Of a DNA stretch of 64,000 nucleotides, positions 31,939 through 41,341 are shown one piece after another. The position numbers and the translations under genes were made by a program. How positions within the stretch are numbered: the first letter of the stretch is position 1; every line of letters starts with the position of its first letter. The notes under the pieces were generated by a model. The model was not told where the DNA came from, did not search any database, and was given only the letters and a program-made list of their open reading frames with translations. This stretch comes from Tricholoma matsutake (lineage: Eukaryota; Basidiomycota; Agaricomycetes; Agaricales; Tricholomataceae): positions 7,378,001 through 7,442,000 of the forward strand of contig AP026550.1 in NCBI GenBank assembly GCA_026075535.2, read 5' to 3'.

Positions 31939-32559
31939 GAGGGCAGTCGGCTTGGGCTCGGGATCGGCCATGTCAATATCCTCTTCCACAGCTATGGGTA
32001 TACATGTTAGTGGTTTTATGTGTCATGATATGGAAGAACTAACCTTTGGATTTTCCTTTTTGGCTTGCAGTGAACCGCCTAGATGATTCCTCTCCACTGT
32101 CTTCACTGGAAAATTGTGCCTTCTTTGCTTTTCTTCTTGCCGATCCTTTTGCTTTCTTGGTTCTCGGCACTTGATCCATGTCCTCTGGATCACACTGAAT
32201 TTTCCCTTTCCCACAGAAGTAGCAGGCTGTTTTCCCATTCACCTGCTCCCAACACTCACGCCTAAGCCTGACACATTGTGCACATGGCATCATTCGCAAA
32301 CTCCCTTGCTCGGGTGCTCCTCGTGCCACCCTTGCTGCATTGTGCTGCTTCTGCTCCATCCTGGGATTGGCACTGGCATCGCTCTCCATCTCCTCATCAA
32401 AATCCTCTTCTGATCCCCTGCTACTCTGCATCTCTCATGGCCTGGGTCTCACTGTGATTGCTGGCAGCATTGGTTGCTGGGCTGGGGCTGGAAGTCTGGA
32501 TCCTGATGCTTCTGGTTGGGCCCACATCTTGGCTGGTGCTGGTGCTGCTTCTATCCTTG

Positions 32560-32830
32560 TTGGTGTCGGTGTTGCTGCTGCCATTGCCACTGCCCCTCCT
32601 CATGCCTTTGCCACTGCCGCTCTTCCTTTCTCTGCCACTGCCATCCCTGTCTTTGCTGCTGCCATCCCCACTTTCTTGGCCAGTGCCAGTGCCAGTGCCA
32701 TTCCTGCTGCCATTCCCATTCCTGCTGCCATTCCCTTTCCCACTGCTGTTCCCTTTCCCGCTGCTGTTCCCTTTCCTGCTGCAGTGGCCATTCCACCTGC
32801 CCTTGCCGTTCCAACTGCCGTCGCCGCTGC
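32560..32830 (-). repeat. Gly/Ala/Met coding minisatellite in gene B
   Basis: CTGCTGCCATTCC-type units read on the minus strand as GMAAGMGMAAG and AGKGTAAGKGTAVGKG repeats, adjacent to a (GCCATTGCCACTGCC) tract. Open frames on the plus strand here are shadows. Confidence 0.75.
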
Positions 32831-33371
32831 CGTTGGTCCAGCCAATGTGGACACAGGACCTGTTATGCCCTTTTTCTCATCAAAGGTCTTCATTGCCCTC
32901 AGTTGACCTTCAATAAACTTCTGGTCCCCTGTCCTGTCTGACTTTGACCATGCTACCACAAATCCCCACAAAAAGGCATCGGCCTGGAAGACGGCCTGCA
33001 CATCCTCTGTGAGAACCTCTCTTTGCCAGGCAAATAACATTTTCTACAATTGGTAAGTGCATCGTTGATCTGATAGCATGCCAATCCACTCACAAGGGCC
33101 AATTTTCTTTCCTTCATCATGGCCATGATACTTTGGTCCTGAAGGCCATTGCAGATGGATTGCTCGATCTCGCTGATCTGGCCGAGCACTTGTTGGCATG
33201 TAACATTCATGGTTGATGAGTTGGCTTCGGCAGCAGGGTCAATGTTGAGATAAAAAAGAGTGAAACACTGAAAATCAACAATCACATGTTGTTGATCAAT
33301 ATACAATATATACAAACAAATAATGTCCTGATTAAACGGTATCACTTGTTATCATCTGTGTTATCTATACC

Positions 33372-34133
33372 ATGAGCAATCAGCAAACCGACACTTATAT
33401 TCCTGATGGATATGTCATTATCCGAGGTGACAATGGGCAGCACTATCTAGTGCCCCATTTTATGATTCCAGCTACCCACCAGGCAATGGAGGCCTATTGC
33501 AAGAAGGTTGAATTCAATGTACATATGGCACATGGGCGGGTAAGATTTCCTTCTTTTCAGTCTCATTGCTGCCAGCATAGCCATCTTGGCCTGATGCCAT
33601 CCTTGGGCCGATGTCGTCCTGTTGGCCAATGCCGTGTCTTAGCCAATGCTGTATCTTAGCTGATGCCACGTCTTGGCCGATGCTGTGTCTTAGCCAATGC
33701 TGTGTCTTGGCCAATGCCATGTCTTGGCCAATGCTGTTTCTTGGCCGATGCCATGTCTTGTTTGCCTCATCTATCCTCTCACTGATGACTTTGCAGTCTG
33801 GAAACATGACTGATAAACCATACTACTATGCATTGGCCCGCAACCAGCTAATGCTACCTGCTGATCCAGTAAGTGCCTTGTCCTCATTTGTATGACTGTT
33901 AGTTCATCCTGTTGCAGAAATTGACAGACAGGGAGCTGTTGAGCTGCCATGCCAAAGTGAAAGCCCTGAAAAACAACCTTGGCACCTCATACAAGGATGC
34001 CAGTCATCATCTCTACATGGCTGAGGTTGAGAAGCTGGAACAGCAAGATGTCACATTGAAGACATATGCAACCTTGAAGGAAAGGATGGAATATAATCTG
34101 AAATCATTCGAATGCAGGTTCTCAGACATTTGA
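33372..34133 (+). CDS. KDZ-locus gene C, 151 residues, intact
   Basis: Three exons: 33372-33539, 33797-33868 and 33918-34133, joined by GTAAGA...TTGCAG and GTAAGT...TTGCAG introns, both phase 0. The product begins MSNQQTDTYIPDGYVIIRGD, has QHYLVPHFMIP, KPYYYALARNQLM and LTDRELLSCHAKVKALKNNL, and ends SYKDASHHLYMAEVEKLEQQ plus 31 further residues. It is largely helical-looking and charged, without membrane or signal segments. From memory small proteins with a DGY...LVP start and a LTDRE...SYKDASHRLY block recur near KDZ genes; no function is known to me. The first intron is expanded by an 18-bp minisatellite. No premature stop, unlike its neighbours. Confidence 0.7.
33590..33765 (+). repeat. 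18-bp minisatellite in intron 1 of gene C
   Basis: Nine or so copies of CTTGGCCRATGCYRTGT. The core GCCRAT is shared with the coding minisatellites of the KDZ gene, A and B. Confidence 0.8.
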
Positions 34134-34344
34134 ATGAGATCATTGTCCCATGACAACAACATGGCCAATCCCGCTGGTTCTCACAATTAGCTAGTATCGA
34201 CATTGTTATTTTAGCTAGGATGAACACTGCTGTTTTGTTGATTTTATTCATTCATTCATACTGCCTGCACCCATTGTGTGTCTGGTTTGCTAATGCCCAT
34301 TGCCAATGCTCTTGATATATAGATTTCTACCCCAAAGTGTCTGT

Positions 34345-34525
34345 CTGCTGCTGCCGATGTTGATGTTGATGTTGATTTCTGTGCCGACATGTCTGCTGAT
34401 GCCGATGCCGATGGCTGTGACTATTTCATCAATGGTATTAGATTCTTACTGCACATCTATGCTGATGCTGATGCCGATGCCGATGCCAATGCTGATGCCA
34501 ATGCTGATGCCGATGCCGAATACTG
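34345..34525 (+). repeat. (GCYGAT)n hexamer repeats
   Basis: Two blocks, about 34352-34420 and 34461-34520, of GATGCC/GATGCT/GATGTT hexamers. Frames through them are repeat artefacts. Confidence 0.8.
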
Positions 34526-35590
34526 TGTCCAATGCTATCTCATAGGTACAAGCAAGAATTGTAAAAGACCCATTTGGTAGGTCTGCACTACATAGAATGA
34601 ATTATTGCATCATTGCCCATAGCTAGGCCATACAGTCTCCTATGCACATCTATACCAAGGATTGTAATTCACTATAGTACATGCAGCTAGGTCATACTGT
34701 TATGGGGAGGTGGTGCCTGATGCCGATGCTGTACCTCTATGCCAATGCCATTGCCGAGTACCATGTATGCTATCTCTGATCTGTATATTATTAACATTCT
34801 TCATAGTGTATCACAAGCAAGAATTGTAAAAGTGTATTCATTTGATACTAGTACATGTTATACATACTATGAGAGCGTTCGACAGCATCCACTGAACCTG
34901 TATCATTCGGTACACTGTATGCGTTCAATTGACCATATTATTCAGTACAGTGTAGCTTACCTATGTGATCTTGCAATATGAAACTCCAGGGTGTTATTTA
35001 CTATGGAGAACAGCATTACACTTCATGCATCATGATTAATGAACAGATATGGTTTCATGATGGCACCTCTACTGGTGCCAACATGGTATATGATGGACAA
35101 ATACTACCCACTACAGATCTTCTACATTGCAAAGGAAAACAGGCAAATATTGCAATTTATGCCTAATGGTATACATCATGAAAGTCTCATCCTATACAAA
35201 TTTCAAACTGCTGTCTTGCTTTGTTAGTCAATCTTAGTAATTACTATGACTTCAATACTTATGACTTGCTTAATATCTGCCTATGCTAAGACCTGTTTTT
35301 GGTGATATCACCTCTAGTACTCTGCATTGTCCTAATTCATGCATCAGCTTCTTTGTTTTGTTTCCCACACCACCTTGCTTCACTCTACATTATATTGGCA
35401 CTTGCCTAATCCTATTAGATGGCAGCACCATACTTTGTGATTATCAAGCCATTGTGTTTCATTCCTGTACATTATTGAAAGCCAGACTCTAGTTTGTTTG
35501 TTTTATACTACAACTGTATGTGTTATCTGCCATATGGATTGAATCAAAAGAAGAGAGAGAAAAGTCCATGAAGTGAGGACTCGTTCATGC
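34526..35590. other. No gene recognised
   Basis: AT-rich DNA with short frames. A weakly repeated segment (ACAAGCAAGAATTGTAAAAG near 34549 and 34814) is the only internal duplication seen. No splice-supported ORF. Confidence 0.4.
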
Positions 35591-35631
35591 CAGGCATAGC
35601 CATGGCCCAACCCGACAAGTACCTTCTTTAT

Positions 35632-36030
35632 TGTTGCAATCGACTGGCATTTGAAGATCTCCTATCCCATCCTATGCTTGTTGCTGAATTGTTGCGATCG
35701 ACCGGTATTTGAAGATCTCCTACATATCCTATCCGGTCCTATGCTTGTTGCTGAATTGTTGCGATCGATCATCGACCGGCATTTGAAGATCTCCTATTTT
35801 CTCTCGTAAGAAGCGTGGATCCTAAACATAAAGCAGATCATATTATTATCCAAGGGTCGACTCGGAGATTCTGGCACTCCTTGTTGCTGAATTGTTGCGA
35901 TCGACCGGCATTTGAAGATCTCCTATTTTCTCTCGTCGTAGCGTGGATCCTAGACATAAAGCAGATCATATTATCCACGACCGCGTGATGGCGACTCGGA
36001 GATTCTGGCACTCCTTGTTGCTGAATACGG
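35632..36030. repeat. Tandem repeat block upstream of the 47-codon gene
   Basis: The segment GATCGACCGGCATTTGAAGA, followed by TCTCCTA, occurs at about 35637, 35695, 35770 and 35898. A longer unit (CGTGGATCCTA through GCAGATCATATTA to CTCGGAGATTCTGGCACTCC) is present twice, at about 35812-35882 and 35940-36016. It ends about 70 bp before a TATA box. Confidence 0.75.
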
Positions 36031-36097
36031 TTTATCAGAATTCGTCTTTGAAATTCACTCATCAACAAAATAGTCCAAAATATGATCTCGAGATAGA

Positions 36098-36104
36098 TAT
36101 ATAA
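36098..36104 (+). promoter_or_regulatory. TATA box
   Basis: TATATAA followed by GAGTCC, 100 bp before the ATG at 36204. The interval ends with a pyrimidine/CA-rich leader (CTTTTCACAACCTACTTACT) typical of expressed fungal genes. Confidence 0.6.
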
Positions 36105-36203
36105 GAGTCCTTCGTCGACGGTAACTATTCAACAAGAAGCTACATTGCTTTTCACAACCTACTTACTACTCAATCATTCATGTTTGAACCTACTGTTCTT
36201 ATC

Positions 36204-36411
36204 ATGCCTGTGAGCGTTGATTTATTCTTTGTGTATGGGGTGGGCTAAGGCTGATGTTATAACCCTTCTCTAGAACGGTGCAGTGGCGGTCGCAAGCTGG
36301 GGTATGTCACCATATGCCACGTGGGCAAGTAAGGGTACAGAGGCTATTGAGGAGGCTGAGCGCGAACTCGAGCTTGAAGAACAGGCCAAGGCCCTTGAAG
36401 CCAAGGCTTGA
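36204..36411 (+). CDS. Small two-exon gene, 47 residues, function unknown
   Basis: Exon 1 is only ATGCCT (36204-36209). The intron 36210-36273 starts GTGAGC, has a branch-like GGCTAAG/GCTGATG and ends TCTCTAG. Exon 2 runs 36274-36411. The product begins MPNGAVAVASWGMSPYATWA and continues with an acidic helical tail (EAIEEAERELELEEQAKALE) ending AKA. The N-terminal half is compact and aromatic and the tail amphipathic; the size recalls small subunits of mitochondrial complexes, but I do not recognise it. Clean splice sites, a TATA box and normal CpG content argue for a live host gene. An upstream exon cannot be excluded. Confidence 0.6.
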
Positions 36412-36824
36412 CATTTGTAAGTCGTACTTTGGCAAGGCTATGTAGATTGAACTGAATGATTCAGGCCATCTTTCCAGGATGCCACCTGTACTAGTACTTG
36501 ATGATTCGGATGAGATATCGTTTGTGTGTCGTTTGGAGTGAGCTTTTTATCCTTGTGGCCACCCGTTAAGTTAGAGTAGCGGAAACCGAAGATGATGATT
36601 ACATAATTAGCATACGAAGGTGTTATATTCGGTTTTGCACTGAAAATAAATTGGATTGTCTCGTGACATGCTAGAAGTTTTACAGCTGATAATGATACAA
36701 ATCTAAATCTATGTAGACATACTAAAGGAACTGGGAGCGGGAGCGACTTGGTGGGATCGAGGATCCGGAATCTATGGTCACGGAACGAATCGATATCCTC
36801 GATTCCATCTTCGTCGCCCGGGGG

Positions 36825-36972
36825 TAGTGATGTTCCGGCCCGGCTTGGCCCAAAAGCCGCGGCTTTGGCTTGGCCTGACTCGGCTTTGGCTTTCTCGAGA
36901 GCTGGGCTGAGCCAAAGCCGCCACTCACGGCTTGGCCCTGGCCCGGCTCGGCCCAAGCCGCGGCTTTTGGCA
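36825..36972 (+). repeat. GGCTTGGCC palindrome-rich dispersed repeat, copy 1
   Basis: About 145 bp starting TAGTGATGTTCCGGCCCGGC, full of AAGCCGCGGCTT and GGCTTGGC/GCCAAGCC words, so it folds on itself. Copies occur at 63570-63715 (+) and about 50960-51108 (-). TAGTG fits a hAT-type end but I see no matching right end. The antisense ORF 36438-36986 is produced by it. Confidence 0.65.
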
Positions 36973-37340
36973 CACATTCTCGTCAAATTCTCACATCAGG
37001 TAGTGGGAGCGGCAGAGGGCGTGGTGGGTGGTGAAGGAGTTGTAGCATGGCAGAAACTGACAGAGCACGTTGTTTAGCACCTTCTGAACAAGTCCTGCAT
37101 CAATAAGACACAGCAATCTCGAGGCAGAAGGACGATCCGAATAACGGGGGGAGAGGGGCACGACAATGAATAAGATAAACGATGTTTTAAGTTTTAACAT
37201 ACGTCAGTGAGTAGAAACGCGAGAAGAGAACGTGTTTGTCAATGTTTGAGTCGGAACAAAGATGCGCGTCGAAACTTGAATTTGAGCTGACAATTTAACC
37301 TAAGTCTTTCATCTCATGAGGGGATCAAACAACATATATA
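36973..37340. other. No gene recognised
   Basis: Unique-looking DNA with no supported exon or motif. It leads into the satellite array. Confidence 0.35.
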
Positions 37341-37344
37341 TGGA

Positions 37345-38030
37345 TTAGAATGGAGTATAAAATGATAAGAAGTGAAGCAGAACTCACCGAGTTCTGCCAT
37401 ACCCAGGTTGTAGCCACTACATAGTGAAAGCATCAAAATGTGAAAGAACGGCACAACGTAGCCCTCTCGTCTCACTAGGCCCTTTAAACTACATGTAAAT
37501 ATATTAGAATCAAGTATAAGACGATAAGAAACGAAGCAGAAATCACCGAGTTCTGCCGTACCCAGGGTGTGGCCACTACATAGTGAAAAACTCGAAATGC
37601 GAAAGAACGGCATGTCGCAGGACTCTCGTTGCACTGGGCCCTTCAGACGACATGTAAACACATTAGAATCAAGTGCAGGATGACAAGAAATGAAGCAGAA
37701 CTCACCGAGTTCTGCCACACCCAGGTTGTAGCTACTACTAGTGAAAACATCGAAATATGAAAGAACGGCACACAGCGGGCCTCTCACCTCACTAGCCCTT
37801 TTAAACGACATGTAAATTAATTAGAATTAAGTATAAAATGATAAGAAATGAAGCAGAACTCACCGAGTTCTGCCACACCCAGGTTGTAGCTACTACATAG
37901 TGAAAACATCGAAATGTGAAAGAAGGGCATGCCGTGGGCCTCTCGTTTCACTAGGCCATGTAAATAGATTATAATCAAGTATAAGATGATAAGAAACAAA
38001 GCAGAACTCACTGAGTTCTGCCACACCCGC
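37345..38030 (-). repeat. 159-bp tandem array, about 4.3 copies
   Basis: Unit contains GAAGCAGAACTCACCGAGTT followed by CTGCCACACCCAGG and a CTAGGCCCTTTAAAC-like block. GCAGAACTC and GAGTTCTGC form a perfect 9-bp-arm hairpin in most units. The period of 159 bp keeps a 53-residue frame open on the minus strand through more than three units (repeating LGVAELGEFCF), with one TAA at 37814-37816. Confidence 0.85.
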
Positions 38031-38039
38031 AGAGATCAT

Positions 38040-38490
38040 AGTATTGGGACGACAGGTGGAATTTCATCGCTCTTTTTTAAATTTCACAGAATTGTCGGTC
38101 TGATGCTTCAAGGCCTTTTCCTGCATGTCTTACAGAACTTCTGAAGCAACTGCTGCCTGGCAGCTGCTGATCAGCAGAACCCACCTGATATAGCTGTCTG
38201 AATCCACCACCACTACTGTCCTTTATAAAGGTTGGGACCACAGGTGGCTTTCTGTCAATCTTTTGCAAATTTTTCTGATGCACCATGCTTTTACCAATTC
38301 AAGAGGTTTGCCAGTCTGATACTTCATGGTCTATACTCACAATTCTTACAAATAATCACTTCCAGGCAGCAGCTGATCAGTGAGGCCATCCTGATATAGC
38401 TGGCAGAATCTGCCATCGCTACCATCCTTTATAAGCATTGGGACAACAGGTGGATTTTTGTCACTCTTTTCTAAATTTCACTGATCAATC
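38040..38490. repeat. Tandem repeat of about 200 bp, two to three copies
   Basis: Start points marked by ATTGGGACGACAGGTGG (38042), GTTGGGACCACAGGTGG (38231) and ATTGGGACAACAGGTGG (38438). Each is followed by TTTTTGTCA-like and CAGCAGCTGATCAG motifs. Confidence 0.7.
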
Positions 38491-38708
38491 ACACTTGATA
38501 TCTCTGTTCATTAAATTTCACATATGTATACTATTTGTTCAGCTACTACCATACATTTCAAAAGCTCAATTCTGAGTGCGCTGTTGAAATTTGTCAATGC
38601 TACCATCCTTTAAATACCCTTTTCAGACTGTATATAAGAATTGCAAATATTATTATTAATTTGGATACTTTAAGGCCTTATCAAGCCTTAACCTTTTCGG
38701 CCCAAAAC

Positions 38709-39085
38709 CCAGATGAACATGGTGCTTGGAATATCTAGACATGTTTTAATTGACTCCTGTGCTCACATAAGACATAAGTTAGTGTGCTACTCTTGACACA
38801 AAGGTAAGAAAGTTACACATCAGGACTCATAGCACATCAAGGTGACCATCAACATATACCATGGATCTCATGGAAGTGGAGGTTGGCAGCTGAGAGATAT
38901 TGCTACTACATTTGGAATCAGTATACTAGGGGTATAATGGTGACAGTGTTACATACCCTTGGTCCGACATGGTGAGGAGATTTTCTCTCAGCCAGAGACT
39001 TGGAAACATCGCAGCGCATACTGAGATCAACTTCACTGAGACTATGATGTGCAATTAGTATTGTGCTCAGTGCTCATAATAATCA
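38709..39085. repeat. Dispersed repeat R1, copy 1
   Basis: Starts ACATGGTGCTTGGAATATCT. It is homologous to 43736-44553 apart from the solo LTR inserted there. Shared landmarks include TTAGACATGTTTT, GTAAGAAAGTTACACATCAG and TTCTCTCAGCCAG. Family unknown. Confidence 0.75.
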
Positions 39086-39744
39086 AATCACACTATCAAT
39101 AGTTTCTAATGACAATCTAACTAACACAGATACAGTTTAGGGCAGCACAATTGTGCAACATCGATGGTGAAGTTCAGGAAGAAAGGGTGTTTGGGTGTAT
39201 TTGGTAGGATACCTGGTGGTCAGTGAAGTTGAGGGCAGGCACTTGTCAGTGACAAGTGCCTGCCCTATGTATCCTTGCACCCAAAGATGCATTAATATCA
39301 TAACTGGGTAGCGCGCTGGCAAGCGACAGCAAAGCCCACTACTTTTGTAGTGCAAACAATGGCAAATGAGAGCATGTATTGATGGTGGGACATGGACCAC
39401 TGACTTGTCCACTTTGTATTATGTAGTTTGGCCTTTCTGTTTGGATAGGGAATGTATGCTTTGAATCTATCTAAAAAGAAGGATCAAAAGAAGATTGTTG
39501 TCAATGCTTTTATCACATGCCAAGCAATGAATGTGCCAGTGTTACAGTGTAGCTACTGCCAATTACTGGACTTCAAGTTGTGAGAGGTTAGAAGAGTTTA
39601 GTAGTATACACTGCACTTAGTTTGGACTCCTTGGTGGACATTCAACACTGTTCCAAATTGTCAAACAAACAGCAACTTATATTTGATGTACTTGAAGGAA
39701 TGCAAATTAGACCCCTAATGGCATGCATAAGCTGAATAAGATGG
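39086..39744. other. No gene recognised
   Basis: Contains an inverted GCAGGCACTTGTCA/TGACAAGTGCCTGC pair (39234-39263), a perfect palindrome-like hairpin, and the GTAGCGCGCT...AGCCCACTAC hairpin at 39309-39342 that recurs near 7594. No exon supported. Confidence 0.45.
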
Positions 39745-39749
39745 AAATC

Positions 39750-40023
39750 TGTTGAAATTAACCCCTGAGATACATGCTGCATACATGAGGCAATACATGC
39801 AGCATACACATGTTACTGCGCTTACTGTGCATACATGTGGTAAACACATTCCCAAGTCATGTGACATCCTTATTATTATGTATATAAGGAGAACCTGTAC
39901 CGTAGTAGGAATACAGTGTTCTTACCTCTGCTAACCCTAGCTGTAAGTCTAACTAAACCCCAGGTAGGTTGTAAGGAACATGTTGTCTCTTCCCCTGTGC
40001 AGCGTATATAGTCTGCTCCAACA
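39750..40023 (+). mobile_element. Solo LTR, family LTR-A, TSD AAATC
   Basis: Ends TGTTGAAATTAA...GCTCCAACA, perfect 5-bp TSD AAATC (39745-39749 and 40024-40028). Same family as 5212-5516, opposite strand, with the TATATAAGGAGAACC promoter motif at about 39881. Confidence 0.92.
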
Positions 40024-40500
40024 AAATCTATCGGTCAAAGTATCTCTATTCCACCCAGCAGCTTTTCCTTCCAGCCTACAATAGGAGTTGTGGGAAAAAA
40101 AAAACACATTACCAATGTGTCCAGAGGTCAAAGGTTCTCCTGGAGGTGGAATGGATGGCTGCCATATTGAAGAGGCCCACCCCCCTGGAGCCATGCAACC
40201 ATGAGTCGGAGTGTATGCGTCCTGTGGAGCTTGTGGCAGAGGAAGAGGATGCAACCACTCTCCTCTAAAATCATCAAACCCTGTCAATGACTGTGGGATG
40301 GGAGAGCTGATATTGATGTCTAAGGGCTTTAGATCATGCTGTTTCCATTTCCCATGGGCGTTCTTTTGGGTGACGGGAGGAGGAAGCAGGGTTCCTCCAT
40401 CCTGGGGGTTGAGCACACGAGAGAGCCACCGGGAGAGAAATTCAAGCATTGAGCTTGGGAATGCGGATACAGGATGCAGGATGCAGGAAAGGATTGTCAA
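40024..40500 (-). CDS. Possible 5' part of a gene, interrupted by the solo LTR
   Basis: An open minus-strand frame from Met 40500 (or Met 40449, MLEFLSRWLSRVLNPQDGG) runs through TQKNAHGKWKQHDLKPLDIN and PGGWASSIWQPSIPPPGEPL until the LTR. A TATATAA element lies on the minus strand at about 40551-40545, roughly 50 bp above the first ATG. No family recognised. The 3' part beyond the LTR is not identifiable. Confidence 0.4.
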
Positions 40501-41340
40501 GAGAGGATGGCGCCAAGGGGAGGTTAAAACATATTCTTGCGGGGGAGGTTATATAGCAGCAAACCTCAATGAAAGGCATATTGTTCTGTTACCATGATGT
40601 CCACATGGTATCGGGAACATGTATGTCAAGATGGTTAATGTCACAGAGTCACTTTTTCACCTTTTGCTTTGCAGTCAGGATCTGGCCTGGCTAGGCGATT
40701 GGTCTTTTTCATTGATGAAGCATAAGTGAGTACTATATGAGGGTAGTATTTGAGCATTTTCATGATTGGGTCAGTCACGCATTGCTGTTGTTTGGCTGGG
40801 CTGGATTGAGTCAAGTAAAGGTAAAGACAGGAGCACACTAATACTTTGAAGATGGAACTTGGAGGGTAGAGTGATGTCTGACAGATGTTGATTCAATCAT
40901 TATGAGAGGCACAGCACACCCAATCCTTGAGGTTTGAGAAAGAGTTATGGGCCCATCTGGGTCCATGCTTTTACTGATCATCCGCATTGCGCATTGTGCA
41001 GACAGACATGCAGCATGCAGGGTGCAGAGGTTTTGTATACTGTTTTGAGTTTTTCAGTTGACTTAAGTATAACAGCCAGTCCTGGGAATTGCGAAGGGTT
41101 GACATATGATGCTCACCTACTGTGGCATTTGGGAAGGGTTCCATCCTAAGACCCAAGCCGAGTTTGCTTCTGAGATCTGAACTGTGTGATCTGAGTTGAA
41201 AGTAGTGTTGTTGAGGAATTCTATGTACATTGTACATATAAACATGTCGTGACACCAGTATTCCAGTTGACATCGTTCCGATACGTCTATGAAGTCAGGC
41301 CCGCATCAGAATGCCCTGAGTACTCAGCATGTAAGTATGA
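40501..41340. other. No gene recognised
   Basis: No supported exon. Contains the putative minus-strand promoter near 40551. Confidence 0.35.
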
Positions 41341-41341
41341 T

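Larger units (their letters stand above)
29886..33210 (-). pseudogene. KDZ-locus gene B: Cys-cluster protein (uncharacterised)
   Basis: Start Met 33210 (MNVTCQQVLGQISEIEQSI); intron 33093-33044 (GTGAGT...TTGTAG); then FAWQREVLTEDVQAVFQADA, a Gly/Ala/Met repeat, and a two-part Cys cluster CAQCVRLRRECW with CYFCGKGKIQC (CxxCx6C twice, like fungal Zn2Cys6 domains). A GTTAGT...CATAG intron follows, then EDIDMADPEPKPTAL, TPYPSAGDYATF, a coiled-coil-like segment (LHIQELWETVDFLQNRVND), an Ala-Pro repeat, an acidic region and a basic C-terminus ending at 29886. It is broken by a solo LTR (31234-31938) and a hAT MITE (30237-30548). Both sides of each insertion stay in frame once one TSD is removed. 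One TGA lies near 30020. The Cys cluster suggests nucleic-acid binding; function unknown. Confidence 0.62.

Noticed and set aside
32458..32941. Cys/His-rich and Leu-rich plus-strand ORFs
   Set aside because: Antisense readings of the Gly/Ala/Met minisatellite in gene B.
23302..34133. TET/JBP dioxygenase gene expected near KDZ elements
   Set aside because: KDZ elements in fungi are known to associate with TET/JBP genes, but I found no HxD...H dioxygenase core in any frame here.
36438..36986. 182-codon minus-strand ORF
   Set aside because: It crosses the palindromic dispersed repeat and overlaps the 3' flank of the small gene. No family or splice support.
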